DNA of 38,002 nucleotides from a virus. Under the pieces are notes generated by a model, which was given only the letters and a program-made list of their open reading frames with translations, made no database searches and was not told where the DNA came from. Numbering within the stretch: position 1 is the first letter of the stretch; each line of letters begins with the position of its first letter. Of this stretch, positions 27,754 through 35,093 are shown piece after piece. The position numbers and the translations under genes were made by a program. The stretch spans positions 1-38,002 of IMG/VR virus record IMGVR_UViG_3300006928_000022. One strand, given 5' to 3'.

Positions 27754-28596
27754 TTATACTCCATCAAATATGTTTTGTTGAACAACTGGCGGTTCGTAAT
27801 TAGTAATGACTATTTCATTTTTATAATCACGTTTTGTGGTTTGTCCTGAATAGATAACTGGTATAGCATCGATATTATATTCTTTATATAATTCATGTAC
27901 TTTTGGGTTATCATCATAACTTACCATAAACCTTCCGCCGAGAGCATTTATTTTATTACAAATATCAAATAATTCCAAATGGTCTTCTTGCGTAAACGTA
28001 TGTATATAATAATCTTTACGTTTAGATGCAACAAAATATGGAGGGTCTAAATACCACAAATCATCTTTAGTCGGAGGGTATTTTTCTAACAATGTTCTGA
28101 AATCTAAGTTTTCAACTGTAACATTATTAAGATATTCTCTTGATACTTGAAGGTCTTTAATAAATGCCTCTGTATTCCAGTCTTTAGAGTTTTTAGAAAA
28201 TGTTCCTTGAGGATTATTATTAAAGGAACACTTTACTAAGTAATAATATTTAGCAGCTCTCTCAGGGTCTGGTATATTTCCTTTTTTTGTTTTACCTATG
28301 TATTCTTTGTATAACTGATGTTGTGTTCTACTTTTTATATACCATCCTATATACTCACAAAAAGAATCAAATTCTTCTGCTAGTGTAGCGTATAGATTAA
28401 CAAGGTTATTGTCTTTATCATTAACAATATTAAATTCAGCTTTCTTTTTTCTGAAAAACATCGATAATCCACCAGCAAACACTTCTATATATCTGTTATG
28501 TTTTGGTAGTCTAGGTATTAATTGTCTGCTTAATTGGAATTTCCCGCCGTAATAAGGTATTACAACGGGACAATCCTTCCATTGGTGGTCTGACAT
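27754..28596 (-). CDS. DNA adenine N6-methyltransferase (D12/Dam class)
   Basis: 280 residues. Motif order is that of Dam-type enzymes: PYYGGK at 14-19 (S-adenosylmethionine entry), EVFAGGLS at 38-45 (motif I) and the catalytic DPPY at 184-187, followed by the beta-strand MVSYDD. It methylates adenine, probably within a short target such as GATC in this class; the real target cannot be read from sequence. Phages use this for protection from restriction or to time replication and packaging. It overlaps the DUF932 gene by 1 base (TAATG) and lies directly upstream of the helicase. Confidence 0.92.
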   Translation of the reverse strand: MSDHQWKDCPVVIPYYGGKFQLSRQLIPRLPKHNRYIEVFAGGLSMFFRKKKAEFNIVNDKDNNLVNLYATLAEEFDSFCEYIGWYIKSRTQHQLYKEYIGKTKKGNIPDPERAAKYYYLVKCSFNNNPQGTFSKNSKDWNTEAFIKDLQVSREYLNNVTVENLDFRTLLEKYPPTKDDLWYLDPPYFVASKRKDYYIHTFTQEDHLELFDICNKINALGGRFMVSYDDNPKVHELYKEYNIDAIPVIYSGQTTKRDYKNEIVITNYEPPVVQQNIFDGV

Positions 28597-29363
28597 TATG
28601 CTTTTGCTACACCTTTAGCCCACTTATCTATAGTAGGGTATATTTGTTGCTCAAACTTATGTGTTGTATTCCAATTTCTATTCATATGATGTGTATTAAC
28701 CCATGTGGCAGCGTTAAATAAGTCCCAATATGTTTCAGGTTTTTCTGCAATTAAATGCTGAACAAACGGTTCCATAACATGGTTTGGTACTTTATCTATC
28801 ATCTGTTTTATATGAGTTTGTCTCACTTTTGTATCTTTTAATAATGGAAAATCAGATTCAAATACTTTCTTAGTAGACTCAATTGTACTAATAATCATTT
28901 CTTCTAACTGGTCTAATCTTTGATTATGTATACTATGTCTGTTTCTTTTCTTATTAAGAACTATTCCTATTACTGCTCCATTAAGACATATAAGTCTGAA
29001 TGCACCTGACATTATTCCTAATTCCCAACTACCATCATAAGAATTCTTTATAATAATTTCAGGCGTGCATATATCATCTTTACTAATTGGAATCTTCATT
29101 TCTGGCATATTGAATTTATAAACAGTTCTTTTACCTTCATTAAGTACTTTAACTTCTCTAGGTTTAGCACCACATTTCTTTAATATAGGTAATGCAGTAT
29201 CCATAATTTCTTTATTTGTAACTAACTTGTATTCATCTGTCATGCAACTGAGTATCTCACCAGTGTCTTCTCTCATTATAAACTTGTGTCCTGTTTGTTT
29301 AATTATGTCTGCTCCAAGTTGAGCTGGTACTTCTCTTACTGGAAATAGTGATTCATTTATCAT
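28596..29363 (-). CDS. DUF932-family protein
   Basis: 255 residues. The pattern of an N-terminal FIMREDTGEILS, then TDEYKLVTNKE, a central ELGIMSGAFRLICLNGAV and a helical tail matches the DUF932 family, widespread in phages and plasmids next to replication and recombination genes. The biochemical function of this family is not well settled. The start ATG at 29363 has an AAAGGAG site and overlaps the upstream gene by 11 bases. Confidence 0.75.
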   Translation of the reverse strand: MINESLFPVREVPAQLGADIIKQTGHKFIMREDTGEILSCMTDEYKLVTNKEIMDTALPILKKCGAKPREVKVLNEGKRTVYKFNMPEMKIPISKDDICTPEIIIKNSYDGSWELGIMSGAFRLICLNGAVIGIVLNKKRNRHSIHNQRLDQLEEMIISTIESTKKVFESDFPLLKDTKVRQTHIKQMIDKVPNHVMEPFVQHLIAEKPETYWDLFNAATWVNTHHMNRNWNTTHKFEQQIYPTIDKWAKGVAKA

Positions 29364-29751
29364 ATCCTAACTCCTTTTTTTTGTTTTTAATATTTTTAGG
29401 TGTCTTACCTAATAATTTACGTTCTGCATCTTTTTTTAATTTTAATTCTTCGGCTGAGTTTTGTATCATTGCTCTTAAATAAGCATAGCCTTTACCTTTT
29501 TTATATTCTTGTTTTAGCATGTATGCTTTAACAGAATGTTCTATAAATTCATCATCATATTTTCGGATTCCATATAAAAATGCATATTCTTTGTAACTTT
29601 TATTTTCTGTTGGTATAGTTTGTTGTATATTCTTAATAGCCGTATTAAGCAGTTTTCTTATTTTATCACTTCTGTTGAATTTTAAACTTCTTATTTCTAT
29701 TCTTTTATCTCCTGGCTTATATTCATATCCACATGCAACACATTTGCTCAT
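29353..29751 (-). CDS. Zinc-ribbon-like protein, possible replication accessory factor (132 aa)
   Basis: The N-terminus has one C-x2-C pair (CVACGYEYKPGDKR), giving half of a zinc knuckle or a dimeric site. The middle includes YDDEFIEHSVKAYMLKQEYKKGKGYAYLRAMIQN, a helical region of the kind seen in small phage replication or loader-type proteins. The tail is very basic. It sits in the operon with a DnaB-like helicase, so a helicase-loading or DNA-binding role is possible but not proven. It overlaps the upstream gene by 4 bases. Confidence 0.55.
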   Translation of the reverse strand: MSKCVACGYEYKPGDKRIEIRSLKFNRSDKIRKLLNTAIKNIQQTIPTENKSYKEYAFLYGIRKYDDEFIEHSVKAYMLKQEYKKGKGYAYLRAMIQNSAEELKLKKDAERKLLGKTPKNIKNKKKELGYDK

Positions 29752-29939
29752 TCTTCTTCATCCAATTGCATTTCATCATGTATTTCATTGAGTTTAGCAT
29801 AAGCAGGGTCATCTTTTCTTTTTCTCATTTCTTCATGAGCAACCATAAATCCTATAGCCATATTTTTATTACCTATAAAATCTATTAAAGATTCTAAATC
29901 TCCATCTTCACAAAGTTGAGATATTTTATTCATCATCAT
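29748..29939 (-). CDS. Small acidic hypothetical protein (63 aa)
   Basis: 63 residues, or 62-61 if a later ATG of the ATGATGATG start run is used. It is helical and acidic with tail MQLDEEE. It overlaps both neighbours (ATGA downstream, 14 bases upstream). No motif is recognised; it may be an adaptor or regulator of the replication operon. Confidence 0.55.
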   Translation of the reverse strand: MMMNKISQLCEDGDLESLIDFIGNKNMAIGFMVAHEEMRKRKDDPAYAKLNEIHDEMQLDEEE

Positions 29940-30225
29940 TTAATTCCCTCACTTCTGTTTTAGCTCCTATTATTTGTTTACCTAAATAGTAATTTCTATC
30001 TTCTGGTGCAATATTAGGAACTTCTGTTATTATTACTCTAGCATTAGTTTCACACTCAAGTAGTATCCCTTTCATTTTAGTTGATGTAATGAAATACGAA
30101 CCTTGATTAACCTCCTCTAGAAATTTATATCCTTTAGAAGGCTCTATTTTAAATCCATCTTTAAGAGCTTTATTCGCAAGTCTCGCAGCTTGTCGGAGCT
30201 TGGTAACTAGTTTTGTTTTCTTCAT
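29926..30225 (-). CDS. Hypothetical protein with beta-rich middle (99 aa)
   Basis: 99 residues with a strongly basic N-terminal helix (KKTKLVTKLRQAARLANKAL) and then short strands (GSYFITSTKMKGILLE, ARVIITEVP). An AGGAAGG site lies just before the ATG. The gene overlaps its upstream neighbour by 56 bases, unusually long for this window, but both frames look real. No family is recognised. Confidence 0.6.
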   Translation of the reverse strand: MKKTKLVTKLRQAARLANKALKDGFKIEPSKGYKFLEEVNQGSYFITSTKMKGILLECETNARVIITEVPNIAPEDRNYYLGKQIIGAKTEVRELNDDE

Positions 30226-30436
30226 ATCCTTCCTCTTTTCTTATTAAATCATCTTTTATTTTTATTATATCTTTTCTTAGATTTTCAAAAGGTTTAGCAT
30301 AATCAAAATTACTTAAGGTTCTTGCAGAGTTTTCAGCTAACACAAGTGCTACTATAATATTCTGCATCTCTTCTTTACTAAACCTTATTAAAGCAGTTGA
30401 TGTTTCTAACCATTCTGTATCATTCTTCTTCTTCAT
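30170..30436 (-). CDS. Hypothetical helical protein (88 aa)
   Basis: 88 residues. The core SKEEMQNIIVALVLAENSARTL is an amphipathic helix, followed by charged helices and a tail with two cysteines (CETCE). There is no strong SD at the ATG; the gene overlaps the end of the previous gene by 17 bases, so translation is probably coupled. Function is unknown. Confidence 0.55.
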   Translation of the reverse strand: MKKKNDTEWLETSTALIRFSKEEMQNIIVALVLAENSARTLSNFDYAKPFENLRKDIIKIKDDLIRKEEGYEENKTSYQAPTSCETCE

Positions 30437-30791
30437 AGTCTTCTTTCATTTTTAATGCTATCTCTTTATTTACATCAGATATATGAACATAGTCTGGGCT
30501 ATTAAATTCATCTGCAGTAGTAGGTTCAGTATCATGTTTCATAATAACAGCAGGCATTACTTGTACCATAAATTCTTCAAATATTTCATTAGCTACTTTA
30601 TGTTTGAAAGCATCACTCTCTACATTAGCATTTTTATATTTAGATAGTACCATTTTAACAATGTCTGTGACTGCTACTCGATAGAACTCATAATCCATAT
30701 CTTCTGGCATATCACCTAAGTCTATTTCTTTGTCTCTTCCATCTATAATAGGTGGATTGTTTAGTCTATCCATTACATTTTTATCTTGCAT
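30420..30791 (-). CDS. Hypothetical acidic protein (123 aa)
   Basis: The start at 30791 is chosen because AAGGAG lies a few bases upstream; the longer frame to 30845 would read through the stem of a structured region. The product is acidic, with helices around EFYRVAVTDIVKMVLSKY and FKHKVANEIFEEFMVQ, and ends EDYEEEE. It is the first gene after the structured non-coding region, so that region forms its leader. No family is recognised. Confidence 0.6.
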   Translation of the reverse strand: MQDKNVMDRLNNPPIIDGRDKEIDLGDMPEDMDYEFYRVAVTDIVKMVLSKYKNANVESDAFKHKVANEIFEEFMVQVMPAVIMKHDTEPTTADEFNSPDYVHISDVNKEIALKMKEDYEEEE

Positions 30792-30817
30792 AATATTCTC
30801 CTTATTTAATTTAATTA

Positions 30818-31123
30818 TAGGCAGTCTCTTAGAAAGGTTCGCCAACCAAATTCATCATAGTCAAGACTCTAAATTTCATTAAAATTCAAACCACATGGTT
30901 ATATTATTTCAAAATCATTTTTTAGTGCCAATCATACCGAGACTGCCTAATTTAATGTCGGATTAACTACAATCTTCGGTGACTCCCATCGTGTTAGTCA
31001 CTTTACTGCGCAGTTGGGAACGAACTTGTCATCATCAACCCGACAAAATTTTGAGTGGCTAGTGCCAAGAGTAGGTGGTATATGGAAGGTGATGAGAAAA
31101 GTTGACAATAACCACTCCATATA
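30818..31123 (-). ncRNA. Candidate structured RNA or leader, about 300 nt
   Basis: The 384 bases between the genes starting at 30791 and ending at 31176 hold no convincing ORF but many perfect inverted repeats. They are an 11-bp pair (30818-30828 with 30939-30949), GGTT/AACC (30836-30847), TGTCGG/CCGACA (30956-30961 with 31040-31045) enclosing GTGACT/AGTCAC (30979-30984 with 30996-31001), and an 8-bp pair TATATGGA/TCCATATA (31079-31086 with 31116-31123). It follows a terminator and ends just before an RBS, so it may be a separate small RNA or a regulatory leader. No known riboswitch is recognised. Confidence 0.5.
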
Positions 31124-31127
31124 ATTT

Positions 31128-31164
31128 AAAACAGAAAGAGGGTAAGAAACAAACCCTACCCTCT
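31128..31164 (-). terminator. Intrinsic terminator after the SSB-like gene
   Basis: Read on the minus strand, an 8-bp stem (31157-31164 with 31137-31144, AGAGGGTA/TACCCTCT) with a 12-base loop is followed by TTCTGTTTT. It starts about 12 bases after the stop at 31176. The U-run is interrupted but adequate. Confidence 0.75.
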
Positions 31165-31175
31165 CTCATATTTAT

Positions 31176-31748
31176 TTAGAATGGCACATCATCATTAAAT
31201 TCATCTGCATCTTTTTTCTTACCATTCTGCCACGGATAACATTGGAATACTTTCCATGCACTTCTAGGTTGACCATCTTTATCATTGTATTCTTCACGCC
31301 CAATTTTAATTAAGCATGCCATACCAATAATATCAGATTCTTCAACTTGTCCAAGAACTGTATCACTATTATCATCAACATCAAATACAACACCAATAGC
31401 CTCAAACCATTGTTTGTATTTACGGTTTTTCCATTTTTCATCACCAGGTTTAGGTGTTAGCCATATACCATTACTTCTAAATTCTTTAGCAGTTAAGTAT
31501 GAAGCATTTATCTTTATTGGATTATTATCAGCATCTACAACTTTTACAAGTTCACCATTTTCAATAGTCATTTTATTTATAGATACTTTCTCAACCTCTG
31601 GAGCAACAGTAAACGTCATATTGTAAACGATACTATCGTTCCATTCTTTGATGTCCACCTTGCTTACATGAGCAGGATAAGTTCCAGGTATGATAGGTAA
31701 AGATGTCTCATCTCCTTTACCAAGAGTAGTATTTTCTAATGTTTTCAC
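31176..31748 (-). CDS. Single-stranded DNA-binding-like protein
   Basis: 190 residues from a GTG start with AAAGGAG upstream. The body is beta-rich, with strands such as YPAHVSKVDIKEWNDSIVYN and IGMACLIKIGREEY, as in an OB fold. A flexible Lys/Asp-rich segment leads to an acidic tip ending DEFNDDVPF (182-190), much like the DDDIPF tip by which bacterial SSB recruits repair proteins. It lies in one operon with a Sak/DUF1071-type annealing protein and a Cas4-like nuclease. The overall sequence is diverged from bacterial SSB, so this is an inferred analogue. Confidence 0.7.
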   Translation of the reverse strand: MKTLENTTLGKGDETSLPIIPGTYPAHVSKVDIKEWNDSIVYNMTFTVAPEVEKVSINKMTIENGELVKVVDADNNPIKINASYLTAKEFRSNGIWLTPKPGDEKWKNRKYKQWFEAIGVVFDVDDNSDTVLGQVEESDIIGMACLIKIGREEYNDKDGQPRSAWKVFQCYPWQNGKKKDADEFNDDVPF

Positions 31749-31760
31749 TAGTATTCTCCT

Positions 31761-32036
31761 TTATTTAGTTGTTGTTTTTGATGTAGTATATTTATCCATT
31801 AACTTATTGAAATCGTTACGGAACTCAAGCATTTTCTTACTTGGAGTAGCTCCTTTACGACCTTGAAAGTATAACTGAGGACTAACCCAACTACCTGTTG
31901 CGGTTTTCATATACCTACGAGTATTGCGTCTACGAGAACTAGCAAAGCCAGATTCTTGTAGTTCTTTAACTGTCTTATTATTTAGAATGCCACTTTTACT
32001 GAGGTCATCTAATTCTTTGACTGTTAATTTACCCAT
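31761..32036 (-). CDS. Small basic hypothetical protein (91 aa)
   Basis: The start at 32036 is picked for its AAAAAGGAG site; the frame extends upstream without one. The product has SRRRNTRRYMKTATGSW and GRKGATPSKKMLEFRNDF, strongly basic, suggesting nucleic-acid contact. The N-terminus (KLTVKELDDLSKSG) is a short helix. It lies between the annealing-protein and SSB-like genes. No family is recognised. Confidence 0.6.
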   Translation of the reverse strand: MGKLTVKELDDLSKSGILNNKTVKELQESGFASSRRRNTRRYMKTATGSWVSPQLYFQGRKGATPSKKMLEFRNDFNKLMDKYTTSKTTTK

Positions 32037-32049
32037 GTTATTCTCCTTT

Positions 32050-32283
32050 TTAGTAATCTCCATCAATATATCTAGGTTCTTCATCTTTATCCAATTCTAT
32101 GGTAAAAGAATAGTAACTAGGATTGACTGAGATATTTTTGTTATTGTATGTTTTAAAGCACATCATTGGCTTTCCATTAAGTAGTTTATATCCTTTAAAT
32201 ACAACTTGACGAAATTCTCTTCCATCATTTGTACCTATAGTATATTTATCGTTTATTTCTAGTATTCCTTCATCATGATTCAT
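32050..32283 (-). CDS. Hypothetical beta-rich protein (77 aa)
   Basis: 77 residues with alternating strands (KYTIGTNDGREFRQVVFKG, KPMMCFKTYNNKNISVN) and an acidic tail. It overlaps the SSAP gene by 11 bases and has a GAGGAG site upstream. The strands suggest a small barrel or SH3-like fold, but nothing is identified. Confidence 0.6.
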   Translation of the reverse strand: MNHDEGILEINDKYTIGTNDGREFRQVVFKGYKLLNGKPMMCFKTYNNKNISVNPSYYSFTIELDKDEEPRYIDGDY

Positions 32284-32848
32284 CCTTGACTCTCCTCTTT
32301 AATGATGCAAGTGTAACTTCAAAGTTATCTGCATGGACTAATTCTTTATCAATGCCTAAAGACACTTCATCGAACTTATCTTTGCCAAGTTTTGTAGCTA
32401 CATCAAGTATTTCTTTTGTTTGCACTTTAGTTAGAGGAGTTACATGAGGTAAGTCTTCACCTGCATAGATATATAATCCTAAACCATGTAGAGCAATAGC
32501 TTTAGCTAAACACCTCTGTATAGATGTATTTATCTGAAAAGCATTAGGCTCTTTTATAGATTGATTTCTATTGTCTAATACAGGATGAGTTTGTGTTCTT
32601 GTAATGTTATTAACTGATACTGCTACTTTTACAAAATACCCAGTATCTGTTTTCATGTATGGTTGTGAATCACCTTTCTCATTTTTATATTCAAATGTAT
32701 GCCATGTAGCATCTGGTGAAACTTTAAGCAATTCACGAACTGCCCAAGCCCAACTAAGGTATGTAAAATTACCTTTTTTCTCAGTAAACTCGTTGACATT
32801 TATTTTATTGAATATTTCAAAAGTGTTAATGTTAGTTTCTTCTGGCAT
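32273..32848 (-). CDS. DUF1071/Sak-like single-strand annealing protein
   Basis: 191 residues. Family signatures are YLSWAWAV at 30-37, VLDNRNQSI at 90-98, and NAFQINTSIQRCLAKAIALHG then LGLYIYAGEDLP in the middle. These match the DUF1071 group of phage single-strand annealing proteins in the Rad52-like superfamily, which promote annealing of complementary strands during replication-coupled recombination. The neighbours are an SSB-like protein and a Cas4/RecB-like nuclease, the usual partners. An AAGGAGG site precedes the ATG. Confidence 0.85.
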   Translation of the reverse strand: MPEETNINTFEIFNKINVNEFTEKKGNFTYLSWAWAVRELLKVSPDATWHTFEYKNEKGDSQPYMKTDTGYFVKVAVSVNNITRTQTHPVLDNRNQSIKEPNAFQINTSIQRCLAKAIALHGLGLYIYAGEDLPHVTPLTKVQTKEILDVATKLGKDKFDEVSLGIDKELVHADNFEVTLASLKRRVKDES

Positions 32849-32861
32849 ATTGCCTCCTTAT

Positions 32862-33143
32862 TTAGTTTTCATTCATCCAAGTATAGTACCATAAATCACC
32901 TGTATCTTCATCATCGAATTCTTGTTCATTTATTGGATATATATTATTTACATCTTTTATACAATCAATGGGTTTCCAGTAAGCATATCGTATACCTGTT
33001 TCTCTAAACTCTAGTTCATTGGTATTATATCCTTTACTTTCCATTAATTTTGCTATCTTATTTCTTTTCAATTCATCAACAGGGCAAGTTTTATGAAATT
33101 TATATCCCCATTCAGAATTTATATTATTTGGTACGCCTGCCAT
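32862..33143 (-). CDS. Hypothetical protein (93 aa)
   Basis: 93 residues with an AAGGAG site. It is aromatic and acidic (WKPIDCIKDVNNIYP, TGDLWYYTWMNEN) with two cysteines. No motif or family is recognised. It lies one base after the nuclease gene and 13 bases before the annealing-protein gene, so it probably belongs to the recombination operon. Confidence 0.6.
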   Translation of the reverse strand: MAGVPNNINSEWGYKFHKTCPVDELKRNKIAKLMESKGYNTNELEFRETGIRYAYWKPIDCIKDVNNIYPINEQEFDDEDTGDLWYYTWMNEN

Positions 33144-33144
33144 T

Positions 33145-33867
33145 TTATACTCCTTGACATTCTATTTTATGAAATGGACAATATCTACATTCCCATTTAT
33201 ATACTGGTGTATTATAACTGCCTATTTCAGGTTTTCCTTGTTCTTCAAGTGTTTCATTAAGTTCAACCCAATAGTAAAATGCATTCTTAATCCATTCACT
33301 GCTAATGATTTGTGTTTTCATCATACTATCATCTTTTTTGTACCATATTAGTCCAAGCTCAACATTATCAGAATCTTCTTCTCTTTCTAAGTGTTTAAGC
33401 ATTCCTAATGCATATGTACCTAATTGTAATTGATAATTAGTAGATGGATTAGGGTCTACATTTCTACCGAATAGTTTTTTCCATTTAAATGAATGAGCAG
33501 TTTTAATATCGTATACATATAGTTTACCTTCATTATCTACTGCTAAGTCTAAATGTCCCACAACTTTTAAATCTGGTAGCTTAATTCTATATTCAGAATA
33601 CACACTTACTTGTTCATCATTTGATTTATTGTATTCTATTATTGCTTCTTCTAAATCCTTGTGTACTAAAGTTCCTAATCTCATAAGTCTCATTGGTCTT
33701 TGTTCTGGTTGTATTTCTTCGTAATCATTTATCTTATACCATTGTTTTCTAAAACATGAACCTGCAGTAGAAGCACTAAACCAGCCTTTAAATTCTTTGT
33801 ATTTTTCCTTGTGTTCTTTACCTTTATTGAGTAAAAACTCGTGGTAAATATTTTGTATATTTATCAT
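33145..33867 (-). CDS. Cas4/RecB-like PD-(D/E)XK nuclease with four-cysteine cluster
   Basis: 240 residues. Nuclease residues are GTLVH at 65-69 (H69), D107 in VVGHLDLAV, D120-x-K122 in VYDIKTAHS, and a Q-x-x-x-Y at about 148-152. Cysteines C38, C227, C230 and C237 match the split four-cysteine iron-sulfur cluster of Cas4 and AddB-type nucleases. It probably resects DNA ends to supply single strands for the neighbouring annealing protein. I see no cas1/cas2 or repeats, so this is a phage recombination nuclease and not part of a CRISPR locus. It overlaps no neighbour and has a GGAG site. Confidence 0.85.
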   Translation of the reverse strand: MINIQNIYHEFLLNKGKEHKEKYKEFKGWFSASTAGSCFRKQWYKINDYEEIQPEQRPMRLMRLGTLVHKDLEEAIIEYNKSNDEQVSVYSEYRIKLPDLKVVGHLDLAVDNEGKLYVYDIKTAHSFKWKKLFGRNVDPNPSTNYQLQLGTYALGMLKHLEREEDSDNVELGLIWYKKDDSMMKTQIISSEWIKNAFYYWVELNETLEEQGKPEIGSYNTPVYKWECRYCPFHKIECQGV

Positions 33868-33926
33868 ATTATTTAATCTCCATTATGCTCTAAATTTACA
33901 TATTGTTGTATTTACATAAAAGCTTA

Positions 33927-34044
33927 ATGAGGGATACTGCATAATTGCAACAAAGGATTATCCAATAAACCTACAATTATACACGGGTTGTACCCCTCAT
34001 CTGTGCATCTCACCTTGAACGCGGAGTCCAGTGTGTTATCAAGG
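33927..34044 (-). ncRNA. Candidate structured RNA, about 120 nt
   Basis: The 180 bases between the nuclease gene and the HTH gene hold no convincing ORF. Two nested perfect helices are present: ATGAGGG/CCCTCAT (33927-33933 with 33994-34000) enclosing ATAATTG/CAATTAT (33941-33947 with 33974-33980). A separate CCTTGA/TCAAGG stem (34013-34018 with 34039-34044) follows. None has a U-run, so these are not simple terminators. It could be a small RNA or the leader of the nuclease-recombination operon. Confidence 0.45.
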
Positions 34045-34047
34045 GTA

Positions 34048-34266
34048 TTACTTCTGCTCAAGTTTATATGAAGCAAAAGTTTTACCTTTTCTAGTTATTT
34101 TTTTAGTTTTTATTTTATGACCATCTGCTCTTAAATTAAATATAACAGCAGCTAATCTAAAACAACCGTATTGTTCTAAAGCATCAAGTGGTGTAATTTC
34201 TACCCCCCTTTTTAGATGTTCAAGAATATTTGTCTGTTGACTAGTATATCTACCTGCATTTAACAT
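34048..34266 (-). CDS. Small helix-turn-helix protein (HTH_39-like)
   Basis: 72 residues. The pattern ITPLDALEQYGCFRLAAVI then FNLRADGHKI is the core of a short phage helix-turn-helix domain. The tail is basic (KKITRKGKTF) and ends in a strand. The start ATG overlaps the end of the frameshifted conserved gene by 7 bases and has GGAGG about nine bases upstream. It may be a regulator of this strand; its DNA targets are unknown. Confidence 0.75.
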   Translation of the reverse strand: MLNAGRYTSQQTNILEHLKRGVEITPLDALEQYGCFRLAAVIFNLRADGHKIKTKKITRKGKTFASYKLEQK

Positions 34267-34861
34267 ATTTCAAATCCTCCAGATTCTTCACAAAACTTTC
34301 CAAAATCAACTACGTTCTCTAAATGAAAAGGATAACTACCATTCCAATCTTTCTTTGAATATATTCTACTCCATTTATCCTTATATTTTTTAGGATAATT
34401 AGCTGGTACAATATCTTTATCATTTAATTGGTCTGTTACATAGTTTTGATATTCTTCTAATTCTTCCTGAATAATTTTATTATGCTTACGAGCTAATTCA
34501 TATATTTCAGTTTTAATTAATGAATATTTAACAAGAGTACCATCTCTTCTTAGTCTTCTTATTCTAGCAGCTATCTTTTAGCTTTCGTCTTACATATTTT
34601 CATTCCATCATTAAAGTCACCTGCTCTCATATCTTTTTCAGATAAGAAATCAGAACAAAATTCACAAACGAACTGCCATAAAGGTCTCCATCCCCATACA
34701 TTAGCACGGAAGTAGTTACCTGGAACTGCCAATTCAAATGCATCTATTTCATTAAAATATTCTTCAGTTTCCTTTTCAGTATGGTCTTTAGACCAGTCAT
34801 AATAAGGTTTTTGAATATTGTCAGGGTTCTTCGGATGTATTCCATATAAATCAAATCCCAT
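34260..34861 (-). pseudogene. Conserved phage protein split by a -1 frameshift
   Basis: The first part (34571-34861, 96 residues) opens MGFDLYGIHPKNP and contains YFRANVWGWRPLW and FNDGMKICKTKAKR, features of a conserved phage/bacterial hypothetical family. It stops at TAG. Directly after, in the -1 frame, the sequence continues KIAARIRRLRRDGTL to a C-terminus ending in NVVDFGKFCEESGGFEIC, which is how members of that family usually end. Adding one A to the AAAA run near 34574 would join both parts into about 200 residues. So the gene carries a one-base deletion (mutation or assembly error); a programmed frameshift is unlikely because no clear slippery heptamer is seen. Confidence 0.7.
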
Positions 34862-35034
34862 TATTTACCTCTCTTTCTATCTATTTGTTGTTGTATTATT
34901 GTATCTACTTGCATTTCTAAATAATCACAATAATCTTTTTTTAAACATTCTACTACCTCATCAGCTTTCATACCATCATCTCCAATCACTAAGGTAATAG
35001 TCTCTCTTATTTGGTTTAAATCAAATTTTAACAT
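34861..35034 (-). CDS. Small hypothetical helical protein (57 aa)
   Basis: 57 residues. The ATG at 35034 has an AAAGGAG site just after the upstream terminator, and the stop overlaps the next start (TAATG). It contains DDGMKADEVVECLKKDYCDYLEM, an amphipathic acidic helix, and a basic tail. It is the first gene after terminator 35047-35077, so a promoter is expected in or before the terminator. No family is recognised. Confidence 0.6.
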   Translation of the reverse strand: MLKFDLNQIRETITLVIGDDGMKADEVVECLKKDYCDYLEMQVDTIIQQQIDRKRGK

Positions 35035-35046
35035 AATGTCTCCTTT

Positions 35047-35077
35047 AAAAAGACGGGGTAGGAAAGGATTCTACCCC
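35047..35077 (-). terminator. Intrinsic terminator after the ParB-like gene
   Basis: On the minus strand a perfect 7-bp stem GGGGTAG/CTACCCC (35071-35077 with 35055-35061) with a 9-base loop is followed by GTCTTTTT. It begins 17 bases after the ParB-like stop at 35094. This is the clearest terminator in the window. Confidence 0.9.
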
Positions 35078-35093
35078 ATCTCGGTTGCGTGTG

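Noticed and set aside
31085-31125. TTGACA box with TATAAT-like bases on the plus strand as a promoter
   Set aside because: The spacer would be about 12 bases, too short for a sigma-70 promoter, and there is no plus-strand gene downstream.
33145-33867. Cas4-like nuclease as part of a CRISPR-Cas locus
   Set aside because: No cas1, cas2, effector or repeat array is present; the gene sits with annealing and SSB-like genes, the usual context of phage recombination nucleases.
34560-34585. Programmed -1 frameshifting to make the full protein
   Set aside because: The AAAAGATAG context has no canonical slippery heptamer and no evident stimulatory stem-loop; a one-base deletion is simpler.
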